Positions 8,333 to 17,272 of a stretch of 64,000 nucleotides of DNA are shown one piece after another (within the stretch, counting starts at the first letter, position 1; every line of letters starts with the position of its first letter). Source of the stretch: Mycobacterium marinum (GTDB taxonomy: Bacteria > Actinomycetota > Actinomycetes > Mycobacteriales > Mycobacteriaceae); assembly GCF_003391395.1 (NCBI RefSeq), contig NZ_CP024190.1, positions 4,092,001 to 4,156,000 on the forward strand, written 5' to 3'. The position numbers and the translations under genes were made by a program. The notes beneath the pieces were generated by a model, which was not told the DNA's origin, made no database searches, and saw nothing but the letters and a program-made list of their open reading frames with translations.

Positions 8333-9510
8333 TGGCGCTGCCCCGGTTGGTGCCACCCGCGGGGGCCCTCGATTCCCCCCGGGCCGATGTCCTGCGCGGC
8401 GAGGTCCGCGCATTTCTTGCCGAGCAGTCCGCCGCCGGCGGGTTCACCCCCTCGGTTGATGCCTGGCTGTCGGCGTGGGATGAGGACTTCACCGCCGCGC
8501 TCGCCGACCGCGGCTGGTTGGGCATGACCGTGCCCGTCGAGTACGGCGGACACGGGCGCACGTTCCTGGAACGATTCGTCGTCACCGAAGAACTGCTGGC
8601 CGCCGGTGCACCCGTGGCCGCCCATTGGATAGCCGACCGTCAAATCGTGCCGTCACTGCTCAAGTACGGGACCGAACTGCAGAAGTCGCACTTCCTGCCT
8701 CGGATTGTGCGCGGTGAGTGCTTTTTCGGCATCGGCATGAGCGAGCCCGATTCCGGTTCCGATCTGGCCAGCGTGCGGACCCGGGCGGTACGCGGCGAGG
8801 GCGGTTGGCTGTTGTCGGGCACAAAGGTATGGACCTCGGGGGCACACCGCGCCCACGCGTTCATCGTGCTCGCGCGCACCGCGCCGGCGGACCCCGACCA
8901 CAGGCATGCCGGGCTAAGTCAATTCATCGTCGACCTACGCGGGCCGGGGGTCCAGACCCGGCCGATCATCTCCATGAATGGCGCCCACCACTTCAACGAG
9001 GTGATCCTCGACAACGCCCATGTACCCGACGAGATGGTGTTCGGGGCAATCGGCAACGGCTGGACGCAGGTGACATCGGAACTCAGCTTCGAGCGCAGCG
9101 GACCAGAGCGCTTCCTGTCCACCTTCGTATTGCTGGCTGCTACCGCCGAAAGCATTGCCGAGCAACGCTTTACCCGCGACCAGCAGCTCGGGCGGCTGGT
9201 GGCGCGCATCGCCGGCCTGCACCAGATGTCCGCCGCGGTGGCTGGCGCACTCGAGCGCAACGATCCCGCCGACCTACCTGCGGCGGTGGTCAAGGTGCTG
9301 GGCACCAGCACCGAGGGCGACATCGCCGAACTCGCCGACCTGGCCGACTCGACCGACCTGGCCGACTCGGGCGCCCCGCACCGCCCGCGCGATCCCGAGT
9401 TCGCCGCCCTGGTCACCGCGGCGCTGGACCAGCGGCCGGGCTTCACCCTGCGTGGCGGAACCAACGAAGTGCTGCGCGGTGTCATCGCGCGTGGGTTGGG
9501 ACTGCGATGA
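8332..9510 (+). CDS. Acyl-CoA dehydrogenase (FadE family)
   Basis: This flavoprotein of about 392 residues catalyses alpha,beta-dehydrogenation of acyl-CoA. It has the signature GMSEPDSGSDLASVRTRA, the WTSGAH flavin region and the C-terminal GGTNEVLRGVIARG. It starts at an ATG that overlaps the crotonase stop; a GTG at 8317 is an alternative. A repeated acidic ADLADSTDLADSG stretch (about residues 331-344) looks like a species-specific loop. The next gene encodes a smaller acyl-CoA dehydrogenase overlapping by four bases, so the two probably form a heteromeric enzyme like the paired FadEs of mycobacterial sterol degradation. Confidence 0.9.
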   Translation: MALPRLVPPAGALDSPRADVLRGEVRAFLAEQSAAGGFTPSVDAWLSAWDEDFTAALADRGWLGMTVPVEYGGHGRTFLERFVVTEELLAAGAPVAAHWIADRQIVPSLLKYGTELQKSHFLPRIVRGECFFGIGMSEPDSGSDLASVRTRAVRGEGGWLLSGTKVWTSGAHRAHAFIVLARTAPADPDHRHAGLSQFIVDLRGPGVQTRPIISMNGAHHFNEVILDNAHVPDEMVFGAIGNGWTQVTSELSFERSGPERFLSTFVLLAATAESIAEQRFTRDQQLGRLVARIAGLHQMSAAVAGALERNDPADLPAAVVKVLGTSTEGDIAELADLADSTDLADSGAPHRPRDPEFAALVTAALDQRPGFTLRGGTNEVLRGVIARGLGLR

Positions 9511-10535
9511 GCGCCACCGTGCACACCGTCGACCCCGCCCTGGTGGACATGATGGAGGCGGTCTTCGCCCAGTACCGCACGTCGCATCCCCCCACCGAGG
9601 CAAGCCGGCGCGATCCGGCGCTGTGGCAGCGACTCGAGCAGCTTGGCCTGGCCCGTCTCACCGGTGCGGAAGACAGCGGCGGCAGCGGGGCCAGCTGGTA
9701 TGAGGCGGCCGAGTTGCTAGCTGCGGCGGTACGCAACGCGGTGCGAATTCCGTTGGCCGAACATGATCTGTTGGCTTGCTGGTTGCTCGATGCGCATGAC
9801 ATGGGCGCCGACGCCGCGGTAAGAACGGTGTGTCTACTCGACGCCGATGGGGTCGCTACCGAGGTTCCATGGGCCTCTCACGCCGACCGCATCGTGGTGA
9901 TCAGGCAATCGGCTGGCGAATACCACCTTGCCGACGTCGATGCGCAGACACTCACTATCACTCACGGCGCCAACATGATCGGCGAACCGCGCAACACGGT
10001 CCGTGCCGACCATCTCGACCTTCGGGGTGTGCCCACCACCGGAGCCATGGTTTCAACGCTGAAGTTCAAGTCGGCACTGGTGCGGGCGATCCAGGTCTGC
10101 GCGGCGCTCGACCAGATTCTGCATCTGTCGGTCGAGCACGTGAGCTCACGCGTCCAGTTCGGCCGTCCGCTGGCCAAGTTCCAGGCGGTACAGAATCTGA
10201 TCGCCGACATCGCCGCCGAGACCGCGCTGGCCAGGGCGGCGACCGAGGCCGCACTCACCAAGGCCGTCGCCAGTCAATGGTCGGCGCAGAACTTGGACTT
10301 TCTTGTCGCGGTTGCCCGCTCGTGCGTGGGCCACGCCGTCTCGGTCGTGGTGCGCAACGCCCACCAGGTGCATGGCGCCATCGGCACCACCGAAGAGCAC
10401 CGGCTGCACGAATTCACGCGCGCGGCATTGGCTTGGCGTTCGGAGTTCGGCTCGGTCCACTATTGGGACGAGCAGGTGACCAAGGCCGCACTGCACGCGG
10501 GCGGCTCCGGGTTGTGGGGTCTGATCACCGGGTAG
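9507..10535 (+). CDS. Acyl-CoA dehydrogenase, short partner subunit (FadE family)
   Basis: This 342-residue acyl-CoA dehydrogenase-like protein starts with an ATGA overlap (9507-9510) on the preceding fadE. It keeps the central signature SSRVQFGRPLAKFQAVQ and the C-terminal VHGAIGTTEEHRLHEF helix but is shorter and more divergent than its partner. In mycobacteria such adjacent FadE pairs form alpha2-beta2 enzymes in which one chain carries most catalytic residues; this arrangement is inferred here from gene overlap and size. The reading frame stays open far upstream inside fadE, which is only a shadow. Confidence 0.88.
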   Translation: MSATVHTVDPALVDMMEAVFAQYRTSHPPTEASRRDPALWQRLEQLGLARLTGAEDSGGSGASWYEAAELLAAAVRNAVRIPLAEHDLLACWLLDAHDMGADAAVRTVCLLDADGVATEVPWASHADRIVVIRQSAGEYHLADVDAQTLTITHGANMIGEPRNTVRADHLDLRGVPTTGAMVSTLKFKSALVRAIQVCAALDQILHLSVEHVSSRVQFGRPLAKFQAVQNLIADIAAETALARAATEAALTKAVASQWSAQNLDFLVAVARSCVGHAVSVVVRNAHQVHGAIGTTEEHRLHEFTRAALAWRSEFGSVHYWDEQVTKAALHAGGSGLWGLITG

Positions 10536-10548
10536 CCGGGCCGGAGCG

Positions 10549-11367
10549 CTACCGCACCACAACGGTGCTCGGTGTTCGCGGTGCACCCAACATGTGCCGG
10601 TGCGACGGAGGGTGGCGTCCGCCCTCGTCGGTGATGCCGTAGCGCTCGGCAAGCTCGGCGCCGATCACGGTTTGTCCGCTCAGCTCGCCCAGAGCGGGAT
10701 CCCGATACAGTGCATCGATCAAATAGCCGGTGAATTCCGGGGTTTCGGCATGCTCAGCGGTCTTGGCGAGCGCGCGCTGACCGTCTGGGTGTTGCCCGAA
10801 TGCGCCACGCAGCTTCTCGGTCAGCAGGATGCCCATCCAGATCGACACCGTTGCGACGCCGGTGTCATGAAAGTCCACCGCCATGTCGGCGGCCATCTTG
10901 TCGATACCGGCCTTCTGCGCCCCGTACGCCGGGCCGTGCATGTAACACACCGACCCCGGTGACGAGGTGAAGGCGATCAGGCCGCGGCCGCCGGCCACCA
11001 GAAGCGGTGCGGCATACCAGGATGCGACATAGGAGGACCGCAGACCGACATCCAGTACGTCGGCCATCGCAAGCGGCTTCTCCCAGAACGGCTTGGGGTC
11101 GACCAAGTCATCGGAGATCGCCGCGGCATTGTTGACCAGCAGATCAAGGCGGCCCGATTCCTGCTGCACCCGCTCAAACAGCGCGGCGGTGGCCGTGTCA
11201 TCGCGATGGTCGACCCGGACCGCGACTCCCCCGGGCGGCGCGTCGACGACGCTGCGGCTCGTCGCATACACCCGCCAGCCCCGCGCGGCCAGAGCCGCCG
11301 CGACACCACGCCCGGCCCCACGGCTCGCCCCGGTCACCACCGCAACCAACGCCGCGTCACTCATCAC
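10549..11367 (-). CDS. Short-chain dehydrogenase/reductase
   Basis: This is a 272-residue SDR with TGASRGAG (12-19), VNNAA (78-82), Ser135/136, Tyr148 and Lys152. The long C-terminal part resembles the SDR group that includes human DHRS1. It lies 47 bp downstream of another SDR gene on the same strand, so the two are probably co-transcribed, and it converges with the fadE pair. It is likely an NAD(P)-dependent oxidoreductase of the same lipid-catabolic block. Confidence 0.87.
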   Translation of the reverse strand: MMSDAALVAVVTGASRGAGRGVAAALAARGWRVYATSRSVVDAPPGGVAVRVDHRDDTATAALFERVQQESGRLDLLVNNAAAISDDLVDPKPFWEKPLAMADVLDVGLRSSYVASWYAAPLLVAGGRGLIAFTSSPGSVCYMHGPAYGAQKAGIDKMAADMAVDFHDTGVATVSIWMGILLTEKLRGAFGQHPDGQRALAKTAEHAETPEFTGYLIDALYRDPALGELSGQTVIGAELAERYGITDEGGRHPPSHRHMLGAPRTPSTVVVR

Positions 11368-11414
11368 GGTCCCGAATCTTCACTGAATCACACACTGGAA
11401 CAACATTTTTCAGT

Positions 11415-12191
11415 CTAGGACTGACCTGCATCCAGCACCCCGGCCGGAGCGGATGCGCCCCGGGCAATGACGACCGGTATCGAGGTAGCCGCGTCGGTGC
11501 GCAGGATCGTGTGCACGATGTTGACCAAGTCCTCGACCGGCATCAACTTGCCTGGCATGCAGCCACGCGCCAGCCAAAGCGGATAGGCCTTCATGGCTAG
11601 CTCTCTATCCCAGCCGATGTTCATGCCGGTCTGGGCATCGCCCTCGCCGCCGGCGCACTCTCCGACGATGACGCAGGTGAACCCGATTTCCGGGTGTTCG
11701 GCCCGCCACGCCTCCACGAGTCGTTCCAGTGCCGCCTTGCTGACGCCGTAGGCACCCAGGCCAGGCCATGGAGGCGCGTGGCTGCCCGCGTCCGAGGAGA
11801 GATAGACCGCCTTGCCCGCGGCGGCCCTCAGGTGCGGCAACGCCGCCGCCGTCGCGAGCGACGCGCCTATGACGTTGGTGTCAAAGACCCGCCGCCAGGT
11901 GTCGGCGTCGGTTTCGGCCAGCCGAACGAGGGGGCTGATGGCGGGGGCGTAGACGAGGTTGTCGATCCCCCCCAGCGCGTCGGCCGCCGCGGCAAGCGCC
12001 GATCGGCACGACGCTTCATCGGTAACGTCGCATTCGACGGCGACGGTCCCCGGCCCCGCTTCCTTGGCGGCGGCCTCCGTTCGCTCGCGCCGCCGGGCCA
12101 GAAGTGCGACATGATCGCCACGCCGCGCAAGTCCAACACCAATGCAGCGCCCCAGCCCGCTCGAGGCTCCGATCACCACGGTCTTTGACAT
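11415..12191 (-). CDS. Short-chain dehydrogenase/reductase
   Basis: This is a 258-residue SDR with GASSGLG (8-14), the CDVTD motif (54-58), Ser133, Tyr148 and Lys152 (YGVSK). In place of the usual NNAG it has VYAPAIS, a variant seen in some mycobacterial SDRs. It is the first gene of a two-gene minus-strand unit with the SDR at 10549-11367. The substrate is unknown. Confidence 0.87.
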   Translation of the reverse strand: MSKTVVIGASSGLGRCIGVGLARRGDHVALLARRRERTEAAAKEAGPGTVAVECDVTDEASCRSALAAAADALGGIDNLVYAPAISPLVRLAETDADTWRRVFDTNVIGASLATAAALPHLRAAAGKAVYLSSDAGSHAPPWPGLGAYGVSKAALERLVEAWRAEHPEIGFTCVIVGECAGGEGDAQTGMNIGWDRELAMKAYPLWLARGCMPGKLMPVEDLVNIVHTILRTDAATSIPVVIARGASAPAGVLDAGQS

Positions 12192-12377
12192 AACCCGCCT
12201 TCACCAGCCGATGTCACTCCCCCGGCGCCATGGCCTGGAAGGATGCCGGCGCGATTCCCTTCGATCCACGGCGCGCAAGGTCGCATCGACGCTGCGCGAA
12301 GAGCCCCGCGCAAGCCACAGCGTATCGGCCGTACCCGGACCGCGTAAGGCGTTCGGTGGCCCGAAGATCGCCGACGT

Positions 12378-14523
12378 CTACTCGGTGACCGCTTGCAGCA
12401 CCACGCTGCTGCGCGCGTCAACGACGATCGTGGCCGCCGCCGGCAGAGCCCCGGCCGAAGTCGCTGTTGCGGCAGCGGTAGCGACCACAACCCGCCAACC
12501 GCTGCCGAACTCCACCGGCGGGAGGGTGAAGTCGATGGGCTCGAAGTGAGCGTTGAAACACAGGATGAACGAGTCATCGAGGACTCGGTGGCCACGCATG
12601 TCCCGGTCGGCGATGCCCTGACCATTGAGGAAAACGGCGATCGACTTGGCGAAACCGACCCCCCCAGTCCTCGTCAGCCATCTCTGATCCATCGGCGGCG
12701 AACCAAGCGATGTCGGGCAGCCCCGCTTCGCCACGGCGACCGACCGGCTTTCCGTTGAAGAAGCGCCGCCTACGGAATACCGGGTGGTTGGCACGTAGTG
12801 CGGACACCGCATGGGTGAACTCCAGCAGGCCGGTATCGACGTCGGACCAGTCGATCCAGGTGAGCGCGCTGTCCTGGCAGTATCCGTTGTTGTTCCCGTA
12901 TTGGGTACGCCCGAGCTCGTCACCGTGCGAAATCATCGGGACACCCTGCGACAGCATCAGAGTAGCGATGAGGTTGCGCTGCTGACGGGCCCGCAGCGCA
13001 TTGATCGCGGGGTCATCGGTGGGCCCTTCCACACCGCAGTTCCACGAGCGGTTATGGCCCTCGCCGTCGTCGTTGTCCTCCCCGTTGGCCTCGTTGTGTT
13101 TGTCGTTGTAGGACACCAGGTCACGCAGTGTGAACCCGTCATGGGCGGTGACGAAGTTGATCGAAGCAACCGGCCTTCGCCCGGTGTGCTCGTAGAGGTC
13201 GGCCGATCCGGACAATCGGTAGGCGAACTCATCGAGCGTGGCCGGCTCACCGCGCCAGAAGTCCCGAACGGTGTCGCGGTACTTGCCGTTCCACTCCGTC
13301 CACTGCGGCGGAAAGTTGCCCACCTGATAGCCGCCGGGGCCCACATCCCACGGCTCGGCGATGAGCTTGACCTGGCTGACGGTTGGATCCTGTTGCACGA
13401 GTTCGAAAAACGTCGCCAACCGATCGACCTCATAGAACTCGCGCGCCAGGGTAGCCGCCAGATCGAACCGGAAGCCATCAACATGCATCTCGGTGACCCA
13501 GTAGCGCAACGAATCCATGATCAGCTGCAGCGAGTGCGGATGGCTGACATTGAAGCTGTTGCCGGTTCCGGTGTGATCCACGTAGTAACGCATGTCATCA
13601 TCGACCAGCCGGTAGTAGGCGGCGTTGTCGATACCACGCATAGAGAGCGTGGGCCCCAGATGGTTGCCCTCGGCGGTGTGGTTGTAGACGACATCGAGGA
13701 TCACCTCGATGTTCGCCTCGTGCAGGGCGCGCACCATCGCCTTGAACTCCTGAACCTGGCCCCCTGGCAGCATGGCGCTGGAATATTTCGGGTCGGGCGC
13801 AAAGAACGAGATCGTGTTGTAGCCCCAGTAATTCGAGAGATTCTTGTCGGCCAACGTCGAGTCGTTGGCGAAATGGTGTACCGGCATCAGCTCGATCGCG
13901 GTGACACCGATGCTTTTGAGGTGGTCGATGATTGCCGGGTGCGCCACCGCGGCATAGGTGCCACGTAGCTGTTCGGGTATGTCCGGATGGGTCTGTGTCA
14001 GACCTTTCACGTGTGCTTCGTAGATGACCGTGTCGGCGTAGTGGTGGTCGGGGGGCCGATCGTTTGCCCAGTCGAAATAGGGATTGATCACCACCGCTTT
14101 GGGCATGCTGGCCGCGGAGTCCTCGTCATTGCGGCTCTCGGGGTCACCGAAGGTATAGCCGAACAGCGACTGGTTCCAGGCGAATGTGCCTTCGATCGCC
14201 TTCGAATAAGGGTCCAGCAGCAGCTTGTTCGGATTGCACCGGTGCCCGGCGCGGGGATCGTGGGGACCGTGGATGCGGTATCCGTAGCGCTGGCCGGGGT
14301 CGATGGCCGGCACATACGCGTGCCAGACGAACCCGCCAACCTCAGGCAGTTCGACCCGGCTTTCCGTGTCGTCCGCATCGAACAGACACAGCTCGATCCG
14401 CTCAGCGACTTCGCTGAAGATCGCGAAATTCGTACCCATACCGTCATACGTTGCGCCCAGCGGATAGGCCCGGCCCGGCCAGACCTCACCGGTGGGTGTG
14501 GGAGCAACGGCGGTGCCAGCCAT
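12378..14523 (-). pseudogene. glgX: Glycogen debranching enzyme GlgX/TreX with a 1-base frameshift
   Basis: The frame encodes a CBM48 N-terminus (YPLGATYDGMGTNFAIFS) and a GH13 catalytic domain. The motifs DVVYNHTAEG, DGFRFDLA (nucleophile Asp), IAEPWDVG (acid/base Glu) and TAHDGFT are all present. After MADEDWG the frame shifts at a run of seven C (12659-12665, G on the coding strand) and ends early at 12574. The true C-terminus continues in another frame (VGFAKSIAVFLNGQG to QAVTE) to 12378. Six bases in the run would restore one protein of about 715 residues. Either the gene is inactive, the tract is variable, or the base is a sequencing error. Debranching of glycogen alpha-1,6 bonds would be its role. 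Confidence 0.85.
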
Positions 14524-14644
14524 GGCGGACTTGATACCCGATCGGTGTCGCGGTCAAACGGCGCGACGGCCCGGTGGGCACCGGACGATCAGGCAGTTTG
14601 AACAAATCTAGAAATTTATCTATTGATTGCACAAATCCTCTGAT

Positions 14645-14657
14645 ATGTTCAAAACAT
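14645..14657. promoter_or_regulatory. Candidate TetR operator upstream of alkB
   Basis: The perfect inverted repeat ATGTT-CAA-AACAT sits 75 bp before the alkB start in an AT-rich stretch (14595-14660) unlike its surroundings. The alkB cluster ends in a TetR gene, so this is a natural operator candidate. The region just upstream, TCTAGAAATTTATCTATTGA, may hold promoter elements. Confidence 0.5.
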
Positions 14658-14732
14658 GCCAGCGGTCGCCCCTCCGGTGCGCTGGCCGCACTACCTGGAT
14701 CAGGGCAGTGACCACACTGAGAAAGGATCGTC

Positions 14733-15953
14733 ATGACGTCCGTGGCGCAACCAAAGTCGGAAAATCCGGTCCAGCAATGGCGAGACCGGAAGCGATACCT
14801 GTGGCTGGTGGGATTGGTGCTGCCGACGGCTTTGCCGGCAAGCCTCGCGCTGGCGTGGGTGTTCGGCAAGCTCGGCTGGACCGCCGTCACTCCGGTGTTG
14901 TGGTGGATCGGACCGTTCCTGCTCTACCTGCTGCTACCGGCCCTGGATGTGTTCTTCGGCCCAGACGGCGAGAACCCTCCTGACGAAGTGATGGAGCGCC
15001 TGGAGAACGACAAGTACTACCGCTACTGCACCTACGCCTTCATTCCGCTGCAGATGGTCAGCCTCGTCTTGGCCTGCTACCTGTGGTCGGCCGACAACTT
15101 GAGCTGGCTGGGACTGGGCGCAGGACTGGGCCTGATCTCCAAGATCGGTCTCACCATGACCATCGGAGTCGTCGGCGGGGTGGGCATCAACACCGCCCAC
15201 GAATTGGGACACAAACGCGAGAACCTGGAGCGGTGGCTGTCCAAGATCACCCTCGCCCAGACCCTGTATGGCCACTTCTACATCGAGCACAACCGCGGCC
15301 ACCACGTCCGCGTCTCCACCCCGGAGGACCCGGCCAGCGCACGGTTCGGTGAAAGCTTCTGGATGTTCCTCCCGCGCAGTATGTTCGGCTCGCTCAAGTC
15401 CGCATGGGAGCTGGAAAAGAGCCGCATGCAACGCATCAACAAGCCCACCCTGAGCATGCGCAACGATGTGCTCAACGCCTGGATCATGTCGGTGGTTCTG
15501 TTCGGCGCGCTGACCGCCGTGTTCGGCTGGCAGGTGCTGCCATTCCTGATCATTCAGGGACTGTTCGGCGCATCACTGTTGGAGTCGGTCAACTACCTCG
15601 AACACTATGGGCTGCTGCGGCAGCGCACCGCTTCGGGGCGCTACGAACGCTGCGCACCCGTGCACAGCTGGAACTCCGACCACATCGTCACCAACATCTT
15701 CCTGTACCACCTGCAGCGGCACAGCGACCACCACGCTAATCCCCTACGCCGCTACCAGACGCTGCGCAGCATGGACGGCGCCCCCAACCTGCCCAGCGGC
15801 TATGCCACGTTGATCACGCTGACCTACTTCCCGCCGCTGTGGCGGAAGCTGATGGACCACCGCGTCATTGAGCACTACGACGGCGACATCACCAAGGTCA
15901 ACATCGATCCGCGCAAGCGCGACAAGATCCTCGCCACCTACGGTGTCCGGTGA
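14733..15953 (+). CDS. alkB: Alkane 1-monooxygenase AlkB
   Basis: This 406-residue integral-membrane di-iron hydroxylase oxidises the terminal carbon of n-alkanes using electrons from rubredoxin. The histidine boxes are HELGH (156-160), EHNRGHH (185-191) and LQRHSDHH near 330, together with the NYLEHYGL signature. About six membrane helices are visible. A GAGAAAGGATCG ribosome-binding region precedes the ATG. It heads an operon with two rubredoxins and a TetR regulator in the same order as in M. tuberculosis (Rv3252c-Rv3249c). Its stop overlaps the first rubredoxin start by one base. Confidence 0.95.
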   Translation: MTSVAQPKSENPVQQWRDRKRYLWLVGLVLPTALPASLALAWVFGKLGWTAVTPVLWWIGPFLLYLLLPALDVFFGPDGENPPDEVMERLENDKYYRYCTYAFIPLQMVSLVLACYLWSADNLSWLGLGAGLGLISKIGLTMTIGVVGGVGINTAHELGHKRENLERWLSKITLAQTLYGHFYIEHNRGHHVRVSTPEDPASARFGESFWMFLPRSMFGSLKSAWELEKSRMQRINKPTLSMRNDVLNAWIMSVVLFGALTAVFGWQVLPFLIIQGLFGASLLESVNYLEHYGLLRQRTASGRYERCAPVHSWNSDHIVTNIFLYHLQRHSDHHANPLRRYQTLRSMDGAPNLPSGYATLITLTYFPPLWRKLMDHRVIEHYDGDITKVNIDPRKRDKILATYGVR

Positions 15954-16120
15954 TGGCCGCTTACCACTGCCCGGTGTGCGACTACGTCTACGATGAAGCT
16001 GCCGGTGCCCCGCGCGAGGGGTATCCGGCGGGCACCAGCTGGGCCGATGTCGATGAAACTTGGAACTGCCCAGACTGCGGCGTCCGGGAGAAGATCGACT
16101 TCCAGCTACAGGAGGCCTGA
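15953..16120 (+). CDS. rubA: Rubredoxin RubA
   Basis: This is a 55-residue rubredoxin that is easily missed because of its length. Two Cys-X2-Cys knuckles are visible, YHCPVCDYVYD near the start and NCPDCGVREKIDF near the end, and they bind a single iron. Its ATG overlaps the alkB stop (TGATG), so it is coupled to alkB. It carries electrons from a rubredoxin reductase to AlkB. Confidence 0.93.
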   Translation: MAAYHCPVCDYVYDEAAGAPREGYPAGTSWADVDETWNCPDCGVREKIDFQLQEA

Positions 16121-16121
16121 C

Positions 16122-16307
16122 ATGTCAACCGATTTCAAGCTGTATCGCTGCGTGCAGTGCGGGTTTGAGTATGACGAGGCACAAGGTTGGCCCGAAGACG
16201 GCATAGCCCCGGGAACACGTTGGGACGACATTCCCGACGACTGGAGCTGCCCGGACTGCGGCGCCGCAAAGTCGGACTTCGAGATGATCGAAGTCAGCCG
16301 GACCTAG
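16122..16307 (+). CDS. rubB: Rubredoxin RubB
   Basis: This is a 61-residue second rubredoxin, starting two bases after the rubA stop. The iron-binding pairs are YRCVQCGFEYD and SCPDCGAAKSDFEM. The GWPEDGIAPGT segment is typical of the AlkG2-type rubredoxins that can replace each other in alkane hydroxylation. A ribosome-binding site, CAGGAGG, overlaps the end of rubA. Confidence 0.95.
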   Translation: MSTDFKLYRCVQCGFEYDEAQGWPEDGIAPGTRWDDIPDDWSCPDCGAAKSDFEMIEVSRT

Positions 16308-16322
16308 CACCATCAGCCCACC

Positions 16323-16356
16323 GGATATGGCCATGCGGACATGTATGGCCATATCC
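16323..16356. promoter_or_regulatory. Perfect 12-bp inverted repeat between rubB and tetR
   Basis: GGATATGGCCAT (16323-16334) and ATGGCCATATCC (16345-16356) flank a 10-base loop, 16 bp after the rubB stop. There is no T-run, so an intrinsic terminator is uncertain. It could be an RNA hairpin that lowers tetR expression or protects the alkB-rub message, or an operator. Confidence 0.55.
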
Positions 16357-16490
16357 CCAAATAGCAACCTTCAGTAGCCATTTCGGTTGTCACAACCGGC
16401 CCGCGAGGACCTACCGGAGTTAATTCGGGCGGGACCGTCGTCGTCGACATTCTCGCAAATGCACGGGCGGCGCCTACCCAAAACAACATT

Positions 16491-17156
16491 GTGGACCGAA
16501 AGTCGAAGGCACTATCAATGCGCACTAATCTCAGCTACATGGTCGACCCCGAGCATCGAACCCGCAATCCGTATCGCAGCACCGCTGCGAATCTGATGCA
16601 TAACGGGGTTCTCGACGCGATGCACGGGTTGCTGCTGGTCAAGAAATGGTCGTCGATCACCATGGCCGATGTGGCTTCCGCCGCAGGCATCAGCAGGGGC
16701 ACCCTCTACAACGAATTCCAGTCGCGCCGGGGCCTGGCGCGCCACTACGCCCTGCGCCTGACCGACAGCATCGTCACCGGAATGCAAACGGCGATCAGCG
16801 AAAACCACGGCAACGGCTACAGCGCTATGCAGACCGTGTTCAGTGATTTCTTCCACCGCGTCGCCAACGACCCCCTAGCCCAGGTGCTGCGAACTGAAGA
16901 CGCACCCAACGACATTCTGCGTTTGATCACCGTCGAGAGTCAGTTCCTGGTCGATCATGCCACCGAACAGCTGTCCCAGACCTTCCAGCACAGCTGGGTA
17001 AACGCCAACGAATACGACGCGGCGGTGATGGGCCAGGCGGTGGTACGGGCTGCCCTGAGCTACCTCGCCCTGCCCCCGAGTGATGCCGATGAGGCCGCCA
17101 AAGGGATGGCGCACCTGCTCGCGCCCTACATCGACTCGGTCAACAGGGCGCGCTGA
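16491..17156 (+). CDS. TetR-family regulator of the alkB cluster
   Basis: This regulator has about 221 residues. The helix-turn-helix lies at about residues 50-90 (ITMADVASAAGISRGTLYNEF), followed by an all-helical ligand domain. The GTG at 16491 is used; an ATG at 16518 (MRTNLSYM) is an alternative. Its place directly after alkB-rubA-rubB corresponds to Rv3249c in M. tuberculosis. It probably represses the cluster and responds to alkanes, fatty acids or their derivatives; the operator candidate is at 14645-14657. Confidence 0.88.
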   Translation: MDRKSKALSMRTNLSYMVDPEHRTRNPYRSTAANLMHNGVLDAMHGLLLVKKWSSITMADVASAAGISRGTLYNEFQSRRGLARHYALRLTDSIVTGMQTAISENHGNGYSAMQTVFSDFFHRVANDPLAQVLRTEDAPNDILRLITVESQFLVDHATEQLSQTFQHSWVNANEYDAAVMGQAVVRAALSYLALPPSDADEAAKGMAHLLAPYIDSVNRAR

Positions 17157-17272
17157 CGGCACTCGCCGGCGCCGCGAGCGTGCGTGTCTGCACGAAGACA
17201 CGCCGTGCTGACCGGCATTCTGCGCACCCTCACCGCCCAGACGCAGGGAGACCGCTCAGTACCGTGTGAACC

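Noticed and set aside
8718..9506. Upstream extension of the second fadE frame
   Set aside because: It runs inside the first fadE in another frame; the ATGA at 9507 is the natural start.
12811..13968. A 385-codon plus-strand open frame
   Set aside because: It is antisense to glgX, whose GH13 motifs are unmistakable.
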